This document shows, piece after piece, positions 1 through 6,139 of a stretch of 6,294 nt of DNA. Position numbers and translations under genes: made by a program. Source of the stretch: Candidatus Thiodictyon intracellulare (GTDB taxonomy: Bacteria > Pseudomonadota > Gammaproteobacteria > Chromatiales > Chromatiaceae); contig JADNEJ010000620.1 in assembly GCA_016292295.1 (NCBI GenBank), positions 1 through 6,294 on the forward strand, read 5' to 3'. The notes under the pieces are model-generated. The model saw nothing but the letters and a program-made list of their open reading frames with translations, ran no database searches and was not told the origin of the DNA. Numbering within the stretch: the first letter of the stretch is position 1; each line of letters begins with the position of its first letter.

Positions 1-49
1 GCGCCGTTGTTTCTGTTTCACCCGCTGGGTGAAGGATAAGATCGTTCAT
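1..49 (-). CDS. Start of an unidentified gene, running off the window
   Basis: The minus strand carries an ATG at 49-47 preceded by GAGG with a 5-base gap, a reasonable Shine-Dalgarno. The 16 visible codons read MNDLILHPAGETETTA. Too little is present to name a product. The upstream 60-110 stretch is AT-rich and would suit a promoter for this gene. The same frame is also open backwards into the truncated IS630 transposase, so an alternative is that this is just read-through of that remnant; the good ribosome site makes a separate gene somewhat more likely. A perfect 7-bp inverted repeat (TTCACCC, GCT spacer, GGGTGAA; 17-33) lies inside the visible codons. Confidence 0.35.
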   Translation of the reverse strand, partial: MNDLILHPAGETETTA

Positions 50-59
50 ACGCACCTCA

Positions 60-118
60 TTTAATATATTTTTCAGAATTTTAAATAAGATCGCGCAAGG
101 TCCAACTGTTCTTTCTAG
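60..118 (-). promoter_or_regulatory. AT-rich stretch, possible promoter for the partial gene at 1-49
   Basis: Between the end of IS630 homology (near 118) and the start codon at 49 the base composition drops sharply to AT-rich. Read on the minus strand there is a TTGGAC that could be a -35 box, followed about 17 bases later by an AT-rich run, and a TATATT nearer the gene. No hexamer pair is a strong match, so this is a composition-based suggestion only. Confidence 0.2.
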
Positions 119-413
119 GGTGATGGCTCGCCCACTCTCGCGCGGGTCTTCGCAGGCCAGCGCCACCACCGCGCAGCTCTGCTCGGCCGTGAAAATCGGT
201 GGCGTACCGAGCCGCGGGGCATCCGACAACCGCTCCGCGACGCTGACGTCGGAGTTCTCCGTCCACTGCCGCCGTCGCCGTCGCCGCCAAGCTTGGACGG
301 TAGATCGACCGATACCGAGTTCGTTGGCCGTCGTCCGCACGCTGACGTCTCGACTCGCTAACAAGATAATCCGTGCGCGCATCGAAATTTGCTGCGGGCA
401 GGTCGGTTGTCGT
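119..413 (-). pseudogene. IS630-family transposase, N-terminal part (interrupted and truncated)
   Basis: Read on the minus strand this frame gives an N-terminal helix-turn-helix of an IS630 (Tc1/mariner superfamily) transposase: RARIILLAS, then TTANELGIGRSTVQAW, an arginine-rich run, then SVAERLSDAPRLGTPPIF and ALACEDPRESGRAIT. These are typical of the DNA-binding half of the family. The catalytic DDE domain is absent: homology stops after GRAIT (about 119), where family members usually continue with a HWT-like motif, and the frame instead runs into AT-rich sequence. The true start is not here. Joined across the IS66 element the protein begins MLERQPTCPQQISMRARI, with the first five codons at 1776-1790. 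It is therefore broken twice: by IS66 insertion near the 5' end and by loss of its 3' two thirds. An ATG at 382 could start a shortened HTH-only product, which is inference. Confidence 0.85.
406..413. repeat. Left 8-bp target duplication of the IS66 element
   Basis: GTTGTCGT directly outside the left inverted repeat matches CTTGTCGT (1775-1782) outside the right one in 7 of 8 bases. Eight bases is the duplication length known for the IS66 family. Confidence 0.8.
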
Positions 414-432
414 GTAACCGTTTAGCCCCCCT
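414..432 (+). repeat. Left terminal inverted repeat of the IS66 element
   Basis: The 19-bp end begins with the IS66-typical GTAA and matches the right end in 18 of 19 positions. Confidence 0.88.
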
Positions 433-464
433 GGTTGCCAAGTAACCGTAGCGGGTCGCTCCGA

Positions 465-1643
465 TCAGATGGCTGGTGAGGGCAACGGTGGGGCTTGAAG
501 TCCTTGGTGCCGCTGGCGGATCACCTCGGCCAGAGACGGCCAGGGCGAGACGGCGCGTTGGCGACAGGTCTCGATGATGCTGGCCAAGTGGGCGAAGGCA
601 CGGGTGCCCTGCGCGGTGCGGGTCTCCATGCCGATGCGGCGTGCGATGACCCAGTGGCGCAGGGTGCGCTCGGCCTCGTTGTTGGTCAACGGCAGCTCCG
701 GATGGTCGAGCACCACCCAGAAGGTGTCCCAGTCGTTGAGCAACTCGCACGCCAGCGCACGCATCTTCTCATGCGGCGCATTGACCTGACGCAGGCACTC
801 ATCCAGCAGGACGTTGAGCATCGGCGCATGCCGTGCACGCAACGCCTCGGCGGGGAGGCGGGGCGCCGTGGGCGTCGTAAACGGTGGCCATGACCGGCGC
901 GATCACCGTCAGGAGGTCGGTGCCACAGCGTTGGGCCGCCGTTTCCAAGTTATCTTCCAGCGCCTGGGCCTTGCGGATGAGATGGGCCAGGCAGCACAGC
1001 CGGTGATCCAGGTCGCGATAGGCCCAGAAGCCGTCGCGCATCAAACAGCCGTTGAAGGTCTCACCGAGCACCTGCCGTACGACCTCAACCGAGCGCTTGC
1101 TGACGACGACCAACGTGGCGGTGGCACAGGTGAACACTCACAGCCAAAGCAGCCGGCCATGTGCTTTCCAACTAGTTTCATCCGCAGAGAGCAGTTCGAC
1201 ATTGCGCACCGCCGCGTAGCGTTCCGCCTCCACCACCGGGGCCACCGCCCGTTCGGCTGCGTGAAGGCACTGTCGTTGATGGTTGCGGTCGACAACGCTA
1301 GCCGGACAGAAACTCACGGACCCGCGCCTCGCGCCCGCGACAACCGCACCCAGCCACTCGGATAGAAACGCGCCGCCGGAGGTGTCCGCCGCATCCGCTA
1401 CGTCTCCTGATACCGCGGGAACATCGGCATCGCCAGCGAGTGCTTCCTGACCGCCATTCCCCTCCCACGGCAACCGCGTGCTCGGGGGCCGCGAACTGTT
1501 GGAGGGGGTCTGCCCAAGCCGCTCGCGCTCTGCCTTCAGATCTGCCAGCGCCTTGCTCAACAACGCTCACGCCCGCGCGGGCGTGAGCGTCTCTACCGAT
1601 CGGCGCCGTCGAATTGTCTGAGGTTGTGATCGCTCAGGTGCAT
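465..1643 (-). pseudogene. tnpC: IS66-family transposase TnpC, multiply broken
   Basis: Minus-strand pieces in three frames together give an IS66 transposase. The N-terminus MHLSDHNLRQFD starts at ATG 1643. After a frameshift near 1595 comes TPARA, a stop (1569-1567), then LLSKALADLKAERERLGQ and TPSNSSRPPSTRLPWEG. The catalytic part has first Asp in SADETSW, second Asp in MRDGFWAY, and Glu in LTNNEAERTLRHW followed by VIARRIG. Damage is extensive. The zinc-finger region normally following the SSRPPS segment is missing, since GGA is joined almost directly to a degenerate RLSRAR / VREFLSG motif (about 1310-1375). Further frame changes lie at about 1260-1320. A TGA at 1140-1138 stands exactly where the family has Trp (LLWL-W-VFT). 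A one-base shift lies near 845-862 before EALRARHAPM. The catalytic triad codons survive but no continuous protein can be made. Confidence 0.92.
1563..1590. repeat. 28-bp perfect palindrome
   Basis: ACGCTCACGCCCGC is followed immediately by its exact reverse complement. It overlaps the decayed 5' coding part of the IS66 transposase. A hairpin or cruciform could form from it; a regulatory role is not shown. Confidence 0.8.
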
Positions 1644-1755
1644 GGTAGTGGCGTGGTGGCGCTTGCCCACTCTCGCTTAGGAGGTTGAGCCATATGCTGG
1701 CACAGCCGTCGCGCTGTGTCGCGTAAGCTTATGATCGTCCACGAGGGCTAAGAAT

Positions 1756-1774
1756 AGGGGGGCTAAACGGCTAC
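1756..1774 (-). repeat. Right terminal inverted repeat of the IS66 element
   Basis: On the minus strand this reads GTAGCCGTTTAGCCCCCCT, matching the left end in 18 of 19 bases. Confidence 0.88.
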
Positions 1775-1782
1775 CTTGTCGT
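1775..1782. repeat. Right 8-bp target duplication of the IS66 element
   Basis: CTTGTCGT pairs with GTTGTCGT at 406-413, with one mismatch at the first base. Confidence 0.8.
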
Positions 1783-1790
1783 TCAAGCAT
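1775..1790 (-). pseudogene. IS630-family transposase, 5' start fragment
   Basis: The ATG at 1790-1788 begins the codons M-L-E-R-Q. They read straight into the main fragment (P-T-C-P-Q-Q-I-S-M-R-A-R) if the IS66 element and one copy of its 8-bp duplication are removed. This fixes the original start of the IS630-type transposase. A weak GAAG lies just before the ATG. The region upstream on this strand (about 1791-1845) probably contains the IS630 terminal repeat, but the matching far end is not in the window, so it cannot be delimited. Confidence 0.8.
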
Positions 1791-2396
1791 CTTCAGTTAT
1801 CAACGCTCACGATCGATTACAGGGACGGGGGCAGCACGCAGTAATTGTATCGTATTGAATTCAGTAGAATTCTTAAAAAATAGTATCTTGCAACATGCTC
1901 CTAGAAATAGAATTATTATTTCAATCGTGTGGTATTAGATTTCACCGGACCCAATACATTACAAATAAAAATGTAGTCGTCAGTCAATAAAAAATCCTGC
2001 TGACTGTCAAGGCCCTGGGCGCGCCCACACGCTGCGCCGTTCGCGCTCTAGGCGGCAACTTCACCGCCTGAACCGGGGTAACTGGCATTCTCCAGGCAGT
2101 ATCCGGCGCTCCGGCAGCGGCCTGGCGGCATTCTCTCTTCATCGGAGGGCGCCGCTGCTCTCTGGATACACCACTTTGTGGAACTACTCCACACTCGCGT
2201 AAAACACCCAATCCGTCTACTGCTTCCGGTGCCAAGACAGGGTACCGCAATCCTGTGCAGCACCTTTGAACCTCTGCGGGTCACGAGGGCGCGCCGGTAG
2301 GCGATAGCGCCCCCCAAACGGGTACACTAGGCCTCCACGACCGGCCCCGGACCAGGGACCGCGGCATCCGCACCTATCAACCTCCGGGACCCCAGC
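1791..2396. other. Intergenic region: IS630 flank, AT-rich island, leader of hisHF
   Basis: No convincing gene is seen. About 1791-1845 is probably IS630 leader. About 1845-1995 is strikingly AT-rich against the GC-rich neighbours and has only very short open frames. From 1991 to 2396 the sequence is GC-rich again. Minus-strand frames of 88-90 codons and a plus-strand frame interrupted by a TGA at 2069-2071 exist, but none shows a recognisable motif and they overlap each other, so they look like GC-rich chance frames. Small palindromes are present: TGGGCGCGCCCA (2016-2027), and CAGTCA/TGACTG (1981-1986 and 2001-2006) around an AT spacer. The 3' end must contain the hisHF promoter; TACACT (2323-2328) is a possible -10 but has no clear -35 partner. 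Confidence 0.6.
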
Positions 2397-3998
2397 ATGA
2401 TCTCCCTTCTGGACTACGGCGCCGGCAATGTCCGCAGCTTGCGCAACGCCATCCAAGCCCTTGGATTCGAGCTCACGCAGATCGAACACTCAGCGGATAT
2501 TTTGAAGGCCGAGCGCCTGATCTTCCCAGGCGTCGGGGCCTTCGGGGCGGCCATGGAGCGGCTGCATCAGTTGGGGTACGTGGAGCCGCTGAAGGAGTAT
2601 CTGGCGGCCGAGCGGCCCTTCCTTGGCATCTGCATCGGGCTCCAAACGCTGTTTGAGGGCAGCGAGGAGTCACCGGGCGTGGCCGGCCTCGGGCTAATCC
2701 CGGGGCTGATCAGGCGCTTCGATGATCCCAGCCTCTCGGTTCCGCACATGGGCTGGAACGGGGTGCGGGTGGAACGACCCTCGCCGCTCTTCGCGGACTA
2801 TGGGGGAGAGAAGTTCTACTTTGTCCACTCCTACCGGGCCGAACCGGACGCGTGTAACGCCGACTGGCGCCTTGCGACCACGGACTACAGCCAGCCCTTC
2901 TTGAGCGCCGTGCAGCGTGGGCGGGTGGCGGCGGTCCAGTTCCACCCGGAGAAGAGCGGAGCGGCGGGACTAAGGCTCCTCAAGCACTTCCTGGCGGGCG
3001 ATGAGCAGTCTGACCTGTCGCCAGCCGCCCTGGCAAGCGCGACGGGGCCGACCCGCTTCGCCAAGCGCATCATTGCCTGCCTGGACGTGCGCGCCAACGA
3101 CCAGGGGGATCTCGTGGTGACCAAGGGCGACCAGTACGACGTCCGCGACAAGGGCAAAGGCGGCGATGTGCGCAATCTGGGCAAGCCGGTGGAACTGGCG
3201 CAGCGCTATTACGAGGAGGGGGCCGATGAGGTGACCTTCCTCAACATCACCGCTTTCCGGGACTTCCCGCTGGACGACCAGCCGATGATGGAGGTTCTGC
3301 GGCGGACCTCGGAGCGGGTCTTCGTGCCGCTGACCATCGGCGGGGGCATCCGCGCCTTCACCGACGGCGAGGGCCGGCACAATTCGGCGCTCGACGTGGC
3401 GCACGCTTATTTCCGCTCCGGTGCGGACAAGGTCTCGATCGGCTCGGACGCGGTGGAGACGGTGCTCGAGGTGCTGGCGCGGGGCGGCAAGGACGGGAGC
3501 AGTTCCATCGAGCAGATCGCCCGGGTCTACGGCAATCAGGCGGTGGTGATCTCTATCGACCCGCGGCGGGTCTATGTGGACTCACCGACGGTGACTCGGC
3601 ATGTCACCGTTGAGACCAGCACCCCGGGGCCGCACGGCGAGCGCTTCTGCTGGTTCCAGTGTACCGTCAAGGGCGGGCGCGAGGGGCGCGACCTGGACGT
3701 GGTGGAACTGGCACGCTGCTGTGAGAACCTGGGGGCTGGGGAGATCTTGGTCAACAGCATCGACCGGGACGGCAGCAAGGCGGGCTTCGACCTGGAGTTG
3801 ATCCAGGCGGTGCGTGCCGCGGTGCGCATCCCGGTGATTGCCTCCAGCGGGGCCGGGCGGGTGGAGCATTTCTCGGAGGTCTTTGCCGCGACCGGGGTGG
3901 AGGCGGCCCTGGCGGCGGGGATCTTCCACCGGCGCGAGGCTCCGATTGCGGCGGTCAAGACCCATCTGCGTGGGCAGGCGATCGAGACCAGGGTTTAG
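2397..3998 (+). CDS. hisHF: Bifunctional imidazole glycerol phosphate synthase, fused HisH-HisF
   Basis: This 533-residue cytosolic enzyme would catalyse the fifth step of histidine synthesis: the N-terminal glutaminase releases ammonia from glutamine, and the C-terminal barrel uses it to turn PRFAR into imidazole glycerol phosphate and AICAR. Residues 1-200 are a class I glutamine amidotransferase with PGVG (44-47), the nucleophile Cys79 in GICIGLQ, and His183/Glu185 in QFHPEKSG. A linker of about 20 residues follows. Residues 222-530 are HisF, with catalytic-type Asp230 (ACLDVR) and Asp388 (ISIDPRR), Asp456 in SIDRDGS, and phosphate-binding GGGI (315-318) and SSGAG (483-487). The HisF part carries insertions such as the GDQYDVRDKGKG and ETSTPGPHGERFCW segments, which resemble eukaryotic HIS7 rather than stand-alone bacterial HisF. 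The ATG at 2397 has only a weak GGGA ribosome site. The gene ends with TAG followed in frame by TAA. No other his gene is adjacent. It appears intact. Confidence 0.95.
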   Translation: MISLLDYGAGNVRSLRNAIQALGFELTQIEHSADILKAERLIFPGVGAFGAAMERLHQLGYVEPLKEYLAAERPFLGICIGLQTLFEGSEESPGVAGLGLIPGLIRRFDDPSLSVPHMGWNGVRVERPSPLFADYGGEKFYFVHSYRAEPDACNADWRLATTDYSQPFLSAVQRGRVAAVQFHPEKSGAAGLRLLKHFLAGDEQSDLSPAALASATGPTRFAKRIIACLDVRANDQGDLVVTKGDQYDVRDKGKGGDVRNLGKPVELAQRYYEEGADEVTFLNITAFRDFPLDDQPMMEVLRRTSERVFVPLTIGGGIRAFTDGEGRHNSALDVAHAYFRSGADKVSIGSDAVETVLEVLARGGKDGSSSIEQIARVYGNQAVVISIDPRRVYVDSPTVTRHVTVETSTPGPHGERFCWFQCTVKGGREGRDLDVVELARCCENLGAGEILVNSIDRDGSKAGFDLELIQAVRAAVRIPVIASSGAGRVEHFSEVFAATGVEAALAAGIFHRREAPIAAVKTHLRGQAIETRV

Positions 3999-4016
3999 TA
4001 ACGAGTCAAGAACAAG

Positions 4017-4172
4017 CTGAAGTTTTCTGGTTCTGAAACCCACGCAGGGCCAAACACTTGGGGTCTGGATTTTTCGTAGGGGTTTGCGTGGATTCTCGGC
4101 AAACCCTTCGAAAATCCCCCCACCGCTACCCCCGCTCCTCCGGTGCCCCCCTGGAAAAGCCGGAAACTTCAG
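4017..4172. repeat. Nested imperfect inverted repeat, 156 bp
   Basis: The outer arms are CTGAAGTTT (4017-4025) and AAACTTCAG (4164-4172), perfect over 9 bases. CCACGCA (4040-4046) can pair with TGCGTGG (4085-4091) as an alternative fold. The strong hairpin at 4067-4117 sits in the middle. The short direct repeat GAACAAG occurs just outside both arms (near 4010 and 4173). This layout resembles small palindromic intergenic elements, but without other copies the assignment is tentative. Confidence 0.4.
4067..4117 (+). terminator. Long stem-loop downstream of hisHF, possible transcript end
   Basis: The left arm 4067-4087 (GGATTTTTCG, then TAGGGGTTTGC) pairs with the right arm 4099-4117 (GCAAACCC, TT, CGAAAATCC), leaving an 11-base loop. 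It includes an uninterrupted 8-bp GGGTTTGC/GCAAACCC core. It lies 69 bases after the hisHF stop. There is no T-run after it on the plus strand, so it is not a classical intrinsic terminator. It may instead protect a 3' end or be part of a palindromic repeat element. Confidence 0.4.
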
Positions 4173-4197
4173 GAACAAGTTAAACGCAACACAGATG

Positions 4198-4228
<31 letters not shown>

Positions 4229-4286
4229 GCGAAGCGATGCAATTTGGCGTGCGAGAGAATCTGGGGCGCTACGATAACCTCGATTA

Positions 4287-4302
4287 CGACAACGACAACG
4301 AC
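4287..4302 (+). repeat. Inverted tract complementary to the GTTGTC array
   Basis: CGACAACGACAACGAC is the exact reverse complement of 16 bases inside the GTTGTC array, so a stem with a loop of at least 59 bases is possible. The stretch just before it, CGATAACCTCGATTA, adds two CGAT steps. Confidence 0.85.
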
Positions 4303-4382
4303 GCGACAAGCATTCCCTATCTGGAAATCATTTTCAACGCATCGACTTGGAGATCGGAAGCTTGCGGTACCTGGGTAGACGG

Positions 4383-5232
4383 ATGAGCTCGATCCTGCCG
4401 GTGGTCCTGGTGGTTGCCCTGGTCATCGTCGGCTGCGCCACGGGCGGCGGCCGGAGCGCAGGCGAGCCGCCGGGGGGCCTGACCCGGGATCAGTTGCTGT
4501 CCGAGTTGGCAGCCTGCCACCTGTTGCGCGTCGCCCAGGCCGGGGACGAGGTGGTTACCGACGCCACCGTGATTGCCGCGGTCCTGCGCTACGGCTTCAC
4601 CATGGGCGCGGTGGTCCAGCGCGCGAACCAGTTGCTCGAGCGCTATAAGAAGAACGGGGCGGCTCTGGGCCGACAGGCCAGCACGGCCTGCAACGCCCTG
4701 GCGAAAGTCATGCGGGTCGCCCCGGCCCTGGTACGTTTCGAGCAGAGCGGTCAGACGCGGTCCGCCTGGCTGCGGGTCGAGGCGGAGATCACCGATCACC
4801 GATGGGTTCGCCAACTGCGTCATCCGCGAACTGCGGGCCCGCCGCGCGGTCGGACTCATCATCAACAGTGCCGGCGGCTCGGTCTTCGAGGCACGCAAAC
4901 TCGGGCGCTATCTGAGGGCCAATGGGCTGCGGGCGGCGGTCGATCAGGTCTGTGTATCGGCCTGTATCGATGTACTGGCCGGCGGGACCGAGCGCTATGC
5001 CACCCCCAAGGCCCGGCTCGGTGTCCACCAAAGCAGCGTCCCGGGGCGCTACAGCAGTCACGAGAGCGGCCAGATCTATGTGGCCGACTCCTTCCGCTAC
5101 CTGCGCGAGATGGGGGTCGACGCGGACGTGGCCATCGCCGCCGCCTCCGTCCCCCATGACAAGATCCTCCTGATCCCGCTGCGCGATGCGCTGGCGACCC
5201 AGTTGCTCACCGCCGTGGTGGAGCGACTTTAG
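4383..5232 (+). pseudogene. ClpP/crotonase-fold periplasmic lipoprotein (COG3904-like), frameshifted
   Basis: Starting at ATG 4383, residues 3-17 are hydrophobic and end in a lipobox (VIVGC, Cys18), so the product would be an exported lipoprotein. After an N-terminal domain of about 110 residues that I do not recognise, the frame breaks at 4788-4801, where ATCACCG is duplicated in tandem. Removing one copy restores a 280-residue protein. The C-terminal part then reads like a ClpP/SppA-type fold: GLIINSAGGSV (oxyanion glycines 162-163), CVSAC with the presumed nucleophile Ser190, then ATPKARLGVHQ with His213. This matches the COG3904 style of predicted periplasmic proteins; a proteolytic role is inferred. 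As it stands the original frame runs on to 5159 with nonsense sequence. A TTG start at 4347 is possible but would put residues before the signal peptide. The MBOAT gene starts 25 bases after its stop. Confidence 0.8.
4788..4801 (+). repeat. 7-bp tandem duplication causing the lipoprotein frameshift
   Basis: ATCACCG occurs twice in a row. Seven extra bases shift the frame by one. Deleting either copy joins VEAEITD to GFANCVIREL and restores the conserved domain. Confidence 0.9.
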
Positions 5233-5246
5233 TACCGCAAAGTGCC

Positions 5247-5250
5247 AGGA
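5247..5250 (+). promoter_or_regulatory. Ribosome binding site of the MBOAT gene
   Basis: AGGA stands 7 bases before the TTG at 5258, which supports TTG as the original start of the MBOAT reading frame (LLFNSYEFIL). Confidence 0.6.
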
Positions 5251-5914
5251 CCGGATTTTGCTGTTCAATTCCTACGAGTTCATCCTCGCCTTCCTGCCCG
5301 TCACCCTCGTGGTTTTCTATTGGATCGGGTCGAGCGGGCGGACCCAGTTGGCGCTCGGTTAGCTGGTGGCGGCCTCGCTGTTCTTTTACGCCTGGTAGAG
5401 TCCAGATCTATCTGGGGCTGCTGATGATCTCGCTGGTGGTCAACTTCGGATTGTGGCGTCTGCTCACCATCGCTGCGGCTGGGCGGCGCCGCCGCTGGCT
5501 GCTGGGGATCGGTATCGCACTGAATCTGGCCCTGCTCGGCTGATTCAAGTACTCGAATTTCTTCGTCTCCACGGTCAATCAGGCGGCCGAGACCGGCTGG
5601 ACCCTGGAATCGATCCTGCTGCCGCTTGGCATCTCCTTCTATACCTTCCAAAAGATCGCCTATCTGGTGGACTCCTACCGCGGCGAGGTCTATGAGCATG
5701 GGTTCCTCAATTATTGCCTGTTCGTGACTTTCTTCCCCCGGTTGATCGCCGGTCCCATCGTCCACCACAAGGAGATGCTACCCCAATTCTGCAATCCGGT
5801 GATCTTCCGTTTCAGTCATGATAAGCTGGCGGTAGAGCTCACCCTGTTCGCAATCGGCCTATTCAAAAAGGTGGTCCTGGCGAACGGTATGGCAGTCTAT
5901 GCCTCGCCGGCCTT

Positions 5915-5922
5915 CGCAGCGG
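5915..5922. repeat. Left 8-bp direct repeat flanking the small insertion
   Basis: CGCAGCGG recurs at 6053-6060. The two copies bracket the 130-bp insertion in the MBOAT gene and look like a target-site duplication. Confidence 0.65.
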
Positions 5923-6052
5923 TGAGCCTTGATCATAATTTCGCCCACCTTATTCAGTCCCGGCGTCGCCGCGCCGCTCCCTTGCAGAACATGGTCTTGC
6001 GCGCGCAAATCTACATGGGTCGGCCGGCCTTGGGCGGATTTGTGATCAAAGC
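5923..6052. mobile_element. 130-bp MITE-like insertion in the MBOAT gene
   Basis: Near-terminal inverted repeats lie at 5926-5947 and 6031-6052, matching in 18 of 22 bases, with shared cores TTGATCA and CGCCCA. Direct repeats CGCAGCGG flank the segment. If the insertion and one flanking copy are removed, the MBOAT protein reads smoothly from MAVYASPAFAA to AAHGTSLSFGEAW, as expected for the family. The interior has a TTGCGCGCGCAA palindrome (5997-6008) and no transposase, so movement would have needed one in trans. The parent IS family is not recognised. The added 138 bases equal 46 codons without a stop, so the frame stays open. The left boundary is uncertain by about 3 bases. Confidence 0.65.
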
Positions 6053-6060
6053 CGCAGCGG
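6053..6060. repeat. Right 8-bp direct repeat flanking the small insertion
   Basis: CGCAGCGG is identical to 5915-5922. Confidence 0.65.
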
Positions 6061-6105
6061 CGGCGCACGGCACGAGCTTGAGCTTCGGCGAGGCCTGGGG
6101 CGGCG

Positions 6106-6121
6106 CCTGGGCCCCTGGGCC
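6106..6121 (+). repeat. 8-bp tandem duplication in the MBOAT pseudogene
   Basis: CCTGGGCC occurs twice in a row. Removing one copy joins GEAWGGAWA to YILQLY in a single frame, so it is the cause of this frameshift. Confidence 0.85.
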
Positions 6122-6139
6122 TATATCCTGCAATTGTAT

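Larger units (their letters stand above)
414..1774 (-). mobile_element. IS66-family element remnant, tnpC-only type, 1361 bp
   Basis: The element is bounded by terminal inverted repeats: GTAACCGTTTAGCCCCCCT at 414-432 and, on the other strand, GTAGCCGTTTAGCCCCCCT at 1774-1756, with 18 of 19 bases identical. IS66-family ends typically begin GTAA. It is flanked by 8-bp direct repeats differing at one base. It carries only a tnpC-like transposase and no sign of tnpA or tnpB, as in the ISBst12 subgroup of IS66. It lies inside an IS630-family transposase gene, and removing it plus one target copy restores that gene's reading frame. The transposase is badly damaged, so the copy cannot move on its own. 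At 1361 bp it is shorter than an intact element would be, in line with the internal deletion in tnpC. Confidence 0.9.
5258..6139 (+). pseudogene. AlgI-like MBOAT O-acyltransferase, broken and 3'-truncated
   Basis: This is the N-terminal half of a membrane-bound O-acyltransferase such as AlgI, which transfers acyl groups to exopolysaccharide across the inner membrane. The first frame reads LLFNSYEFILAFLPVTLVVF, then a family-typical FYAW motif. A +1 shift at about 5402-5408 leads to YLGLLMISLVVNFGLWRLL, LESILLPLGISFYTFQKIAY, FVTFFPRLIAGPIVHHKEML and FAIGLFKKVVLANGMAVYA. Stops TAG 5360-5362, TAG 5396-5398 and TGA 5541-5543 all sit where an aromatic residue, usually Trp, fits (LG-W, AW-W, LG-W-FKY). 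A 130-bp insertion at 5923-6052 adds codons without breaking the frame. An 8-bp duplication at 6106-6121 then shifts it just before YILQLY. Homology ends there, so the catalytic-His half is missing. It probably formed an operon with the lipoprotein gene 25 bases upstream. Confidence 0.85.

Noticed and set aside
1138..1140. TGA recoding (readthrough as Trp or selenocysteine) in the IS66 transposase
   Set aside because: Other frameshifts, another stop and a large deletion in the same gene make simple decay the better explanation.
814..1365. Plus-strand 183-codon frame across the IS66 transposase
   Set aside because: The minus strand encodes clear IS66 motifs; this frame is antisense to them.
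1984..2250. Minus-strand 88-codon frame and overlapping frames of similar length
   Set aside because: Several frames on both strands are open because of high GC; no motif, no clear ribosome site and mutual overlap.
4317..4898. Long minus-strand frame opposite the lipoprotein gene
   Set aside because: The plus-strand frame has a signal peptide and conserved motifs; the minus frame has none and is an antisense shadow.
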